Assembly (NCBI GenBank): GCA_020849655.1
Contig: JADLFU010000012.1
Coordinates: forward strand, 1-64,000
Direction: 5' to 3'
DNA from: Polyangiaceae bacterium
Lineage (GTDB): Bacteria; Myxococcota_A; Polyangia; Polyangiales; Polyangiaceae
Length of the DNA stretch: 64,000 bases
A model generated the notes under the pieces. It ran no database searches, was not told the origin of the DNA, and saw only the letters and a program-made list of their open reading frames with translations. This document shows, one piece after another, positions 40,617-47,981 of this stretch (its first letter is position 1; each line of letters begins with the position of its first letter). Both the position numbers and the translations under genes were made by a program.

Positions 40617-41450
40617 ATGCTCGGCCTCCTCGACTCGGCCCGCATCGTCGCCGATGCGACGGTGTACCGGCTGAAGAAGCGAGAGATGGGCAACCTCGTG
40701 ACGAGCGCGACCCTCGCCCTCGGCCTCTCGCTGCCGCTCCGCGACGTCGCGCACCGCGTGGCGTTCGGCCTCGCGCTCAACGTGTTCGTCTACCTCGTCA
40801 ACGATCTGTTCGACGTCGAGATCGACCAGCGCGCCGAGGGGCGCGACGTCGAGCGCACGAGGTTCCTCGCGGCGCACCTCGGCGCGGGCGTGCAGGGCGC
40901 GGCGCTCGTCCTCGGCGCGTGCGCGGCGCTCGCGGCGGCGCACGGCCGAGACCTGCTCGTCGTGCTGGGGGTCAACGTCGTCGTGATCGTGCTGTACTCG
41001 CGGTGGCTGAAGCGACGGCCCGTCCTCGATCTGCTGTCGATGGCGACCTGGGGCACGTCGATGGCGCTGGTGGGCTGCCCGCTCGACAGCCGGCCCGGCT
41101 GGGCGATGGTGGGTTTGTTGGCGATCCTTTGTATGGTCACCGAGGGCGTGCAGGTCATCCGCGACGCCGAGACGGACGCCGCCGCGGGCGTGCGGACGAC
41201 GGCGGCCGCGCTCGGCGTGGTGCGGGCGGCGGCGCTCACCCGCGCCCTCGTCCTCGCGGCGTCGGTGTACGCGACCCTGACGCTGGACGTCATCGTCGGG
41301 CCGCTCCTGTCGCTGGGGCTCTTCACGCGGCTCGACACCGCCCACGCGAACCAGAGCTGGGACCGCCTGCGCCTCTTGTTCGGCGTCGGCTGGCTCCTGA
41401 TCGTCGGCCACTTTCACCTGGCGGGCCGCCTCACCGGGGCGCTGTCATGA
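40617..41450 (+). CDS. UbiA-family prenyltransferase
   Basis: UbiA enzymes are multi-helix membrane proteins that transfer prenyl groups to aromatic or glycerol acceptors. The 277-residue protein has both Mg-diphosphate-binding aspartate motifs: NDLFDVEIDQRAEGRD (residues 62-77) and VIRDAETDAAAGVRT (around 180-195). About eight hydrophobic helices are visible. The acceptor cannot be read from the sequence. The downstream geranylgeranyl-reductase-type gene suggests a prenyl chain that is later reduced. The TGA overlaps the next ATG by four bases. An AT-rich codon patch (GGT TTG TTG ... CTT TGT) lies at 41113-41134. Confidence 0.85.
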   Translation: MLGLLDSARIVADATVYRLKKREMGNLVTSATLALGLSLPLRDVAHRVAFGLALNVFVYLVNDLFDVEIDQRAEGRDVERTRFLAAHLGAGVQGAALVLGACAALAAAHGRDLLVVLGVNVVVIVLYSRWLKRRPVLDLLSMATWGTSMALVGCPLDSRPGWAMVGLLAILCMVTEGVQVIRDAETDAAAGVRTTAAALGVVRAAALTRALVLAASVYATLTLDVIVGPLLSLGLFTRLDTAHANQSWDRLRLLFGVGWLLIVGHFHLAGRLTGALS

Positions 41451-43342
41451 GCCGCGGCCGGTTCTGGCTGGCGGCGGCGCTGCTCTGGTGCGTGCACCTC
41501 GGCGTGATGCTGTACATGTCGCCGCCGTCCGTCATCCTCGGCCCGGCGCCGCTCATCAGCTTCGACTGGTCGACGCACTACGAGCAGTGCAAGCGCGCCG
41601 TCGAGTCGTTCACGGCGTCGGGGCGCGGCTGGATGTGGGACCCGCAGCTCCTCGCCGGCCAGCCCTCCGGGGCCATCTTCGACGCCGACAACAAGGGGTT
41701 CGAGCTCTGGTGCCTTGCGCTCGTGAAGCTGGGGGTGCCCTTCGACCGCGCGTTCAACCTGTTCATCTGGGCGGCGCTCGGGGCGGTGTTCCCTTGTGTG
41801 CTGCTCGGCGCACGCCTGCTCGGCCAGCGCCCCCGCGCGGCGCTGGTCGGGGCGGCCCTCGCGTGTTGTGTCTGGTGGTTCGACGGCTTCAGCCACTGGC
41901 TGTGGTTCGTCGGGATGATCTCCTGGGGCGTCGTCTCGTACGCGTGGCTGGTGCCGCTCGGGCTCTTCGTCGCGTACCTGCGCGACCGCCGCCCCTGGCA
42001 GGTCCTCGTCCTCGGGCCGGCCCTCGCCGCGGCGCACACCGTGCATCCATATGTGTTCTTCGTGCTCGCCCCGCCGATGCTCACAGCCTACGTGCGCGCG
42101 CGCGCGTCGCTGTCGAGGCGGGAGCACGCGCTCGTCTGGGGCGCGGCCGCGGTGACCGTGCTCGCGAACGCGTGGTGGCTGCGGGTCGCCTTCAGGTTCT
42201 GGCACTACATCCTCGACAGCGGCTACTACCTCGACGCCCGACCCACGTTCCTCCTCTGGGACTGGCTCGCGATCACGAAGGAGCCCTGGGTGACCGGCGT
42301 CGTCGCGAACCTCACGTCGTTCCGGTTCGTCGCGCTCGGGGCGGGCGCCGTCGCGCTCGTGCTCGCGCGGCGCGCGCGCGACGCGCGGCTGGTGTGGCTG
42401 GCCGTCGCGACGGGCGTGCCGCTGTTCATCGCGTACGTGGGCGGCGTGACGCCGCTCTTGCGCCAGGTGCAGCCGTACCGGTTCATCCTGCCGCTCGTGA
42501 TGCTGGCGGCCGTGCTCGCCGGCGGCGCCATCGACGAGCTGTGCGGGCCGGTGTGGCAGGCCGTGCGCGAGCGCGGCGCGCCGGGGCTCGCGCTCCTCGC
42601 CTCGTCGCTCCTGGGCGCGCCGAGGCTCGCGCGGGACGTGCAGTATTTCGTCCCCCAGCTCGTGCCAACTCATGACAAGCCGCTCCCGCTGCCGCCGCCG
42701 AACGTGAGCGGGCCGCTCGAGCTCGGCCTCCCCGGCTGGCCCAAGCCCTTCGACTTTCGACACACCCCGGACGACAAGGCCCCCCTGCTCGAGCGGTTCA
42801 TCACCGCGCACGACGACGGCCGGAGCCGCTGGCTGCTCGAGTGGTGGATGAGCGGGGAGCAGGCCGCGGGGCGCACCCGCGCGCAGGTGCTGGGCGGGTT
42901 CCGCGAGATCAACCTCGCGCACTCGGACGCCAACTTCTTCCGTGTCCACGAGGACGGCAAGCCGATCGATCCCGAGGCGTTTCGCCGCTACGCGGAGGCC
43001 TTCAACGTCGGCTGGGTGGGGCTCGTCCTGCCCTACCCGAGCGTCGAGGAGCGGCGTGATCTGCTCGAGCCCGTCGTCGGCCCGCCCGGCGCGCGCTGGT
43101 ACCGGGTGAGGCTCGCGCCGTCGTGGATCGTGGGCGGCGGACCGGGCGTCGTCACCGCGGTCGCCGACCGCATCACCGTGCGAGGCTCGGCGGGAGGATC
43201 CCTCGTGCTGAAGTACCACTACCTCGAGACCCTGCGCTGCCGCCCGGGGTGTACGCTGCGACGCGTGCCGAGCCCGCTGACGCGCGTCGGGTTCATCGGG
43301 GTCGACGGCGCGCCGGCCGACTTCGAGATCTACAACCCATGA
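41447..43342 (+). CDS. Large polytopic membrane protein, GT-C/YfhO-like
   Basis: The 631-residue protein starts in an ATGA overlap with the UbiA gene. An N-terminal helix is followed by a loop with LISFDWSTHYEQCKRAVES and DPQLLAGQPSGAIFDADN. About ten further helices follow, then a soluble C-terminal region of about 200 residues (from about 420). The acidic first loop, helix arrangement and soluble tail resemble GT-C-fold or YfhO/PTPS-related glycosyltransferases that use lipid-linked sugars. This assignment is by architecture only. Its TGA overlaps the ATG of the reductase by four bases, so the four genes 38100-44487 are tightly coupled. Confidence 0.55.
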   Translation: MSRGRFWLAAALLWCVHLGVMLYMSPPSVILGPAPLISFDWSTHYEQCKRAVESFTASGRGWMWDPQLLAGQPSGAIFDADNKGFELWCLALVKLGVPFDRAFNLFIWAALGAVFPCVLLGARLLGQRPRAALVGAALACCVWWFDGFSHWLWFVGMISWGVVSYAWLVPLGLFVAYLRDRRPWQVLVLGPALAAAHTVHPYVFFVLAPPMLTAYVRARASLSRREHALVWGAAAVTVLANAWWLRVAFRFWHYILDSGYYLDARPTFLLWDWLAITKEPWVTGVVANLTSFRFVALGAGAVALVLARRARDARLVWLAVATGVPLFIAYVGGVTPLLRQVQPYRFILPLVMLAAVLAGGAIDELCGPVWQAVRERGAPGLALLASSLLGAPRLARDVQYFVPQLVPTHDKPLPLPPPNVSGPLELGLPGWPKPFDFRHTPDDKAPLLERFITAHDDGRSRWLLEWWMSGEQAAGRTRAQVLGGFREINLAHSDANFFRVHEDGKPIDPEAFRRYAEAFNVGWVGLVLPYPSVEERRDLLEPVVGPPGARWYRVRLAPSWIVGGGPGVVTAVADRITVRGSAGGSLVLKYHYLETLRCRPGCTLRRVPSPLTRVGFIGVDGAPADFEIYNP

Positions 43343-44487
43343 GCGGCGTCGACGCGCTCGTGATCGGCGCGGGCCCCGCGGGGTGCGCGGCCGGCGTCAC
43401 GCTCGCGCGCTCCGGGCTGCGCGTGACGGTGGTGGACCGCGCGACGTTCCCGCGGCCGAAGACGTGCGGCGACGCCCTCTCGAACAAGGCGCTCGAGATC
43501 GTCGACGCGCTCGGCGCGGGGCCCGCGCTCCGCGACGCGCCGCACGCCGACGTGCACGGCGCGCTCGCGGTCTTGCCGGGCGGCGCGGCCATCCCGCGCG
43601 ACTACGGGGCCGCGCGCGGCAGGATCGTCGGTCGGCTCGACCTCGACGCCCTCCTGGTCGACGCGCTCGCCCGCTCGGGCGCGACGGTGGAGCAGGGGGT
43701 CACGGCGGACGATCTGCTCATCGAGGCCGGCCGCGTCGTCGGCGCCCGCGTCTCCGGCGGTCCGCGGCGGGCCCGCGTCGTCGTCTGCGCGGACGGCCCG
43801 GGGACGCTCGCGACCCGCGCGCTCGGCGCCCCTCGACCGCACGGCCGCCACCTCGCGATCTCGGCCACCGCGTATTTCGAGGGCGTGGAGGGCGCGCTCC
43901 GCGAGGGGTGGAGCGAGCACTGGTTCGATCGCGCGCTGCCGCGCGGCTACGGGTGGATCTTCCCGCCGGTCGACGGTGTGAGCAATGTTGGGGTGTACCT
44001 GCGACGGGACGGCTACGACGCGCGCGGCGCGCCGCTCTCGCGGCTCCTCGAGGAGTTCCTCGCGCGACACGCGGACCGGTTCGCGCGGGCGCGGCGCGTC
44101 GGGCAGGTGCGCACGTGGCAGCTGCCGCTCTCGGATCTGCGCGCGCCGACCGGCATGCCCGGCCTCCTGACCGCGGGCGACGCCGGGCGCCACGTCGACC
44201 CGCTCACCGGCGAGGGCATCTGGCAAGCGCTGCGCAGCGGCCAGCTCGCGGCCGAGATCGCCGTCGAGGCGCTCCGCCGGGGCGAGCTCGACGACGCCGC
44301 GGTGCGCCGCCACCGCGCCAGGGTCGCGCGCGAGATCGACGCGCCGGCCGAGCTGCGCGGGCGCGTGCAGGACGCGATGCACGTGCTCGTCTCGACGGGC
44401 CTCTGTCGCGCGCGCGCGGTGCAGGCGTGCCTGCGGTGGGGCTACGGAGGGGGCGCGCTCGAGGTGTCGAAGACCGTCGGCGCGTGA
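43339..44487 (+). CDS. Geranylgeranyl-reductase-family flavoprotein
   Basis: The 382-residue FAD protein has the dinucleotide motif DALVIGAGPAGCAAG at its N-terminus, then FPRPKTCGDALSNKAL. The latter matches the PG-x-K-x-CGG-type motif of geranylgeranyl reductases. A second FAD region, LLTAGDAGRHVDPLTGEGI, lies near residue 280. These enzymes saturate double bonds of prenyl chains in chlorophylls, quinones and archaeal lipids, but the family also includes halogenases and other oxidoreductases. Coupling with a UbiA prenyltransferase makes prenyl-chain reduction the best guess. It ends four bases from a convergent gene. Confidence 0.82.
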   Translation: MSGVDALVIGAGPAGCAAGVTLARSGLRVTVVDRATFPRPKTCGDALSNKALEIVDALGAGPALRDAPHADVHGALAVLPGGAAIPRDYGAARGRIVGRLDLDALLVDALARSGATVEQGVTADDLLIEAGRVVGARVSGGPRRARVVVCADGPGTLATRALGAPRPHGRHLAISATAYFEGVEGALREGWSEHWFDRALPRGYGWIFPPVDGVSNVGVYLRRDGYDARGAPLSRLLEEFLARHADRFARARRVGQVRTWQLPLSDLRAPTGMPGLLTAGDAGRHVDPLTGEGIWQALRSGQLAAEIAVEALRRGELDDAAVRRHRARVAREIDAPAELRGRVQDAMHVLVSTGLCRARAVQACLRWGYGGGALEVSKTVGA

Positions 44488-44491
44488 GGCG

Positions 44492-45040
44492 TCAGACCCA
44501 GTGGACCTCGGAGACCGTGTCGACGTCTCCGTCGCGTCCCCCGCTGAGGATGCGGTGGCGCACGTGCTTGCCACCCGCGAATTCCACGAGCGCCTCGCCG
44601 CTCGCGACCACCTCCTGCCACATCGTGCGGTCGAAGCCCGCGCACCCCGTCCACTCCGCGCGCGCGAACCCGGTGTCGCGGTGGCGCACCTGGAGCGTGC
44701 CCGTGTCGTAGTAGGTCGAGAAGAAGCGTGAGGCCCCCGCGAACACCGTCTCGGGTGACACGAGGCGCATCACGAGGCGGTACACGCCCGCGGTGTCCTG
44801 GCGCATGCACTCGTGCGCCACCTGCCGCACCAGCTCCGGCCCGCCCTGCGCGCCGGCGAGCACGCCCTGCCACATCGCCTTGTACCAGCCGATCGGGTAC
44901 CAGCCGCCCGCGACGATCTGGCCGTAGCGGAGGGGATCGCCGATCTCGGGCGCCATCGCGCCGACGCAGCGCTCTCGCGCCCCCGCGCCGCGCAGCGACT
45001 CGACGGCGTTCATCACCGATCGGAAGCTCACTCCCTTCAC
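44492..45040 (-). CDS. TIGR02265 (DUF2378) family protein of myxobacteria
   Basis: The 182-residue protein matches the myxobacterium-restricted TIGR02265/DUF2378 family. It contains KGVSFRSVMNAVESLRG, the conserved VAGGWYPIGWYKAMWQG, GVYRLVMRLVSPETVFAGAS and FFSTYYDTGTL. The fold may be related to heme-NO-binding-like bundles, but the role is unknown. The start is taken at GTG 45040, ten bases after AGGAGAG. An upstream GTG at 45061 would add seven residues. The gene is the clearest taxonomic marker of Myxococcota in this window. Confidence 0.75.
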   Translation of the reverse strand: MKGVSFRSVMNAVESLRGAGARERCVGAMAPEIGDPLRYGQIVAGGWYPIGWYKAMWQGVLAGAQGGPELVRQVAHECMRQDTAGVYRLVMRLVSPETVFAGASRFFSTYYDTGTLQVRHRDTGFARAEWTGCAGFDRTMWQEVVASGEALVEFAGGKHVRHRILSGGRDGDVDTVSEVHWV

Positions 45041-45123
45041 GCGAGGAGGTCTCTCCTGCACGGTCGGGGAGGCTACTCCATCTCGCGGGAGACGGTGGCC
45101 GCCGTCGGTACTAGGCTCGCGCG

Positions 45124-46125
45124 ATGTCGAGAGCCTTGACGCTCGTCGCGCTCGTCTCGGTCGCGGCGTGCGGCGCGAGCGACGCGACGAGCCCCCCGGT
45201 CGCCGCGGGCGGCGCGCCCGGCGCGGGCGGGGCGGCTGGCGCCGCGGGCGTGACGGTCGCGGGCGCCTCCGGTGCGGCGGGGTCTGCCGTGTGCGTCGCG
45301 TGTGACGCGTACGGCGACGAGGTCACGCAGGTGCCCGTCCCCCACCCTGCGCTCCTCGAGCTGTCCGGCGTCGTCGCCAGCCGCGCGCGCGCCGGCGTGT
45401 TCTACGCCCACAACGACTCGGGGGACACGGCCAGGTTCTTCGCGTTCGACAGGAGCGGGGCCGCCGCCGGGGAGTTCGTCGTCGCGGGCGAGGCCGCGAC
45501 CGACTGGGAGGACGTCGCCGCGGGCCCTTGCGACGCGGGAGCGTGCCTGTTCTTCGCCGACATCGGCGACAACGACGCGAAGCGCGCCGAGGTCTGGCTC
45601 GTGAAGGTCACCGAGCCCGCGCCGCCGTCCGAGCCCGGCGCGCCGACGGTGCTCGCCGGCGAGCGTGTGAGGTTCGTGTATCCCGACGGGCCCCACGACG
45701 CCGAGACCCTGCTCGTCCACCCGGTGACCGGCGACGCGTACGTCGTGACCAAGTCGGAGACGGGCGCGAGCGCCGTCTATCGCCTCGCCGCGCCGCTCGC
45801 CGCGGGCCCGGCGCGCGAGGCGACGAAGCTGACGACGCTCCAGCTCCCCGCGGGGGGCAGCCTGCTCGCGACGGGCGGCGACGTGCACCCGTGCGCGGAG
45901 AGGTTCCTCTTGCGCACCTACAGCCGCCTCTACGAGTACCGCGCGCCGCCGGGCGAGCCCTTCGAGCGCGCGTTCGACGCCTCGCCCACGACGCTGCTCA
46001 CGGACTTCGACGAGCTCCAGGCGGAGGCGGTCGCGTACCTCCCCGACGGCCGCGGGTTCGTCACGGGCACGGAGGATCCGCTGAAGAAGTCTCCTCGCGC
46101 GCTGCGCCTCCGCGCCTGCGAGTGA
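45124..46125 (+). CDS. Lipoprotein with predicted beta-propeller-like domain
   Basis: The 333-residue protein has a lipobox SVAAC (Cys about residue 16) and a short Gly/Ala linker. The body has family-type motifs: FYAHNDSGDTARFFAFD, a conserved ATDWEDVAAGPC, FFADIGDNDAKRAEVWLVKV and DAETLLVHPVTGDAYVVTKS. The 'DWED...GDIGDN' pattern belongs to a widespread but uncharacterised secreted family that is probably a propeller. It is divergent from the TIGR02265 gene across about 80 bases. No function can be assigned. Confidence 0.7.
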   Translation: MSRALTLVALVSVAACGASDATSPPVAAGGAPGAGGAAGAAGVTVAGASGAAGSAVCVACDAYGDEVTQVPVPHPALLELSGVVASRARAGVFYAHNDSGDTARFFAFDRSGAAAGEFVVAGEAATDWEDVAAGPCDAGACLFFADIGDNDAKRAEVWLVKVTEPAPPSEPGAPTVLAGERVRFVYPDGPHDAETLLVHPVTGDAYVVTKSETGASAVYRLAAPLAAGPAREATKLTTLQLPAGGSLLATGGDVHPCAERFLLRTYSRLYEYRAPPGEPFERAFDASPTTLLTDFDELQAEAVAYLPDGRGFVTGTEDPLKKSPRALRLRACE

Positions 46126-46137
46126 GGCGCCGACCGC

Positions 46138-47007
46138 TCACCGCGCGACGCCGGGATCGCTGTACACGATGGGCGCGTCGGGCCAGAGGCGCCTCGCGCC
46201 GCGCCGCGCGACGTCGAAGGCGGAGACGGCGGGCTCCGAGAGATCCCACTCGACGACCATCTTGTCTCCGTCGTGGCAGCCGAAGCTGGTCGAGAGGCAG
46301 ACGCGCGACGCGTCCTCGACCGCGAGCCCCTCGCGCACGACGTCGTGCCCGTAGATGGCCGTCGTCAGCGCAGGCCCGAGCGCCCGCAGAAACGCGCGCG
46401 CCCGCTCGCGCGTGGTCGAGCGCGCCCACAGGATCGCGCCGAGCACCGAGCGGGACGTCACCGACTCCGCGTCGAGCCCCGCGAGCGACCCGAGCTCCAC
46501 GCGCTCGACGTCGTCGCGCGACGAGATGTTCGCGTGGGGCGCCGCGTGCAGCATGCAGATCCGCGCGCGCGGCGCGACGGCGACGAGCGGCCACGTCCGC
46601 AGCCACGCGCGCACCTCCGACGAGCGGCGCGCGCCCATCAGCTCCTCGAGGCGCGCGGCCTCGTCCGTGAAGAATTTCCCCACGGTCGGACCGCCGACGT
46701 GCGCGTGCTCGTGGTTGCCGAGCAGGTACACGACCTGGCCAGGGAACTGCCGCTGCAGCCGCTCCGCCCGTGACAGCACCTCGGCCGAGTCGCCGTGGTA
46801 GTAGCTGCCGAGCTGCGCGGGCCACTCGTCGGGATCGAGCTCCGGGCCGTGCACGAGATCGCCCGTCACGACGAGGAACGCGTCCTCGCGCGCGGCGTGG
46901 AGCTCGAGGAACCTCCGCTCCACCGCGAGCCAGTCGGCGACGTTCCCCTGCAGATCGGTCGCGATGAGCAGCGTGCCGCGCGACGGCAGGTCCACGACGC
47001 GCGCCAC
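46138..47007 (-). CDS. Calcineurin-like metallophosphoesterase
   Basis: The 289-residue protein has the phosphoesterase metal-binding set: LIATDLQGNVADW (a D-x-x-G-N variant of the first D-x-H motif), VVTGDLVHGPE, LLGNHEHAHVGG and the C-terminal AIYGHDVVREG. LHAAPHANI supplies a further histidine. Such enzymes hydrolyse phosphomono- or diesters using two metals. The substrate is unknown. The usual His of motif I is replaced by Gln (DLQ). It begins with GTG directly after the DUF1415 stop codon, so the two are cotranscribed. Confidence 0.82.
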   Translation of the reverse strand: MARVVDLPSRGTLLIATDLQGNVADWLAVERRFLELHAAREDAFLVVTGDLVHGPELDPDEWPAQLGSYYHGDSAEVLSRAERLQRQFPGQVVYLLGNHEHAHVGGPTVGKFFTDEAARLEELMGARRSSEVRAWLRTWPLVAVAPRARICMLHAAPHANISSRDDVERVELGSLAGLDAESVTSRSVLGAILWARSTTRERARAFLRALGPALTTAIYGHDVVREGLAVEDASRVCLSTSFGCHDGDKMVVEWDLSEPAVSAFDVARRGARRLWPDAPIVYSDPGVAR

Positions 47008-47700
47008 TCAGCGCCCCTCGTCCTGCAAGAAGGGCGCGTACGCGCGCGCGCGATCGGCCGCGATGTCCGCCAGGATCGCGAGGACGTCCTCGTGCCCTCC
47101 CGCGGTCGCGCGCTCGTGGTTCTCGCGGGTGATGCGGTCGGTCACGCTCTCGGGGCGCGGCGCCGCGAGCAGCCGCGCGAGCTCCTCCGGGCCGCCGGAG
47201 AAGAACTGCGATCCGCGCGGCCTCGACCGGTGGACCGCGTCGAGCACCGCGAGGCGGATGAGCTGGATCATCGGGTCGGGCGCGCGACGGAACAGCGGCA
47301 CGAGGCGCGACGGCGTGTCGATCCCGTACGGTAGCTCCGGGTGGAACGCCGCGTGAACGAAGATCGGTCGGCGGGCCGACCGCGCGCTCCTCTCCTCCGC
47401 GTGCGCCGAGCCCATGCGCGAGAACTCCGCCGCCCCGAGCGTCACCAGCGGGAAGACGATCTGCGCGACCTCGATCTCCTCGCGCGGCGCGAGCTCCGCC
47501 TCGATCTCGTGGAGCGTCGCGGAGACGTCGGTCGACAGCGACACGCGCCGGACGCTCGCGCCCTGTGCCCGCGCCGGCCCCGCGTACGGGCACACGTTCA
47601 GCCCCTCGATGATCTCCGCGTTGAACCGCGCGTGCACGCGCAGCACCTCCGCGATGAAACCGGGCTCGTCCCGCACCCGGTCGTCATACCCGCGCGACAC
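47008..47700 (-). CDS. DUF1415 family protein
   Basis: The 230-residue protein matches DUF1415. It shows LNVCPYAGPARAQG near residue 35, then FPLVTLGAAEF, a FHPELPYGIDTPSRLVPLFR-type segment with RRAPDPMIQLIR, and FFSGGPEELARL with ITRENHERATAGG. The biochemical role of the family is unknown. The start is GTG at 47700, close to an AT-rich palindrome that it may share with the divergent bfd gene. The stop directly abuts the phosphoesterase start. Confidence 0.8.
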   Translation of the reverse strand: MSRGYDDRVRDEPGFIAEVLRVHARFNAEIIEGLNVCPYAGPARAQGASVRRVSLSTDVSATLHEIEAELAPREEIEVAQIVFPLVTLGAAEFSRMGSAHAEERSARSARRPIFVHAAFHPELPYGIDTPSRLVPLFRRAPDPMIQLIRLAVLDAVHRSRPRGSQFFSGGPEELARLLAAPRPESVTDRITRENHERATAGGHEDVLAILADIAADRARAYAPFLQDEGR

Positions 47701-47712
47701 GAAAAATAGCGC

Positions 47713-47744
47713 TTGAAGTTCTGATGTTGAAAACTATATTCAAC
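47713..47744. promoter_or_regulatory. bfd promoter with overlapping 19-bp inverted repeat
   Basis: In an otherwise very GC-rich window this stretch is AT-rich and reads as a sigma-70-like promoter on the plus strand: TTGAAG (47713-47718), a 16-base spacer, and TATATT (47735-47740). A 19-bp inverted repeat GTTGAA-N7-TTCAAC (47726-47744) overlaps the -10 box. Its size and place suit an iron- or redox-responsive repressor such as Fur or IscR. Transcription would start only a few bases before the bfd ATG at 47751, so the message may be nearly leaderless. Confidence 0.55.
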
Positions 47745-47750
47745 TGCACG

Positions 47751-47963
47751 ATGTACGTCTGCCTGTGCAAGGGAGTCTCCGACCGCGCGATCCGGGGCTG
47801 CATCCGCCGGGGCGCGGGCACCGTCGGCGCGGTCGGCGCGGAGTGCGGCGCGGGCACCGACTGCGGCTCCTGCCGCGGCATGATCGCGGACCTGATCGAG
47901 GAGGAGCAGGAGCAGAGCGGCGTACACATGCACCTGCCCGTGCTGGCGTCGCAGCTGGCCTGA
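47751..47963 (+). CDS. bfd: Bacterioferritin-associated ferredoxin
   Basis: Bfd carries a [2Fe-2S] cluster and delivers electrons to bacterioferritin to release stored iron. The 70-residue protein starts MYVCLCKGVSDRAIRG. Its four cysteines at positions 4, 6, 38 and 41 match the spacing of E. coli Bfd exactly. An in-frame ATG at 47724 would add nine residues but lies upstream of the promoter -10 box, so 47751 is chosen. The overlapping palindrome suggests iron-dependent control. No bacterioferritin gene lies next to it. Confidence 0.88.
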   Translation: MYVCLCKGVSDRAIRGCIRRGAGTVGAVGAECGAGTDCGSCRGMIADLIEEEQEQSGVHMHLPVLASQLA

Positions 47964-47981
47964 CGTGGTAAGGCGGGCGCG

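Noticed and set aside
38142-41417. 1091-residue minus-strand ORF
   Set aside because: It is the antisense of the SpeE-like and UbiA genes, with highly charged repetitive composition and no domain.
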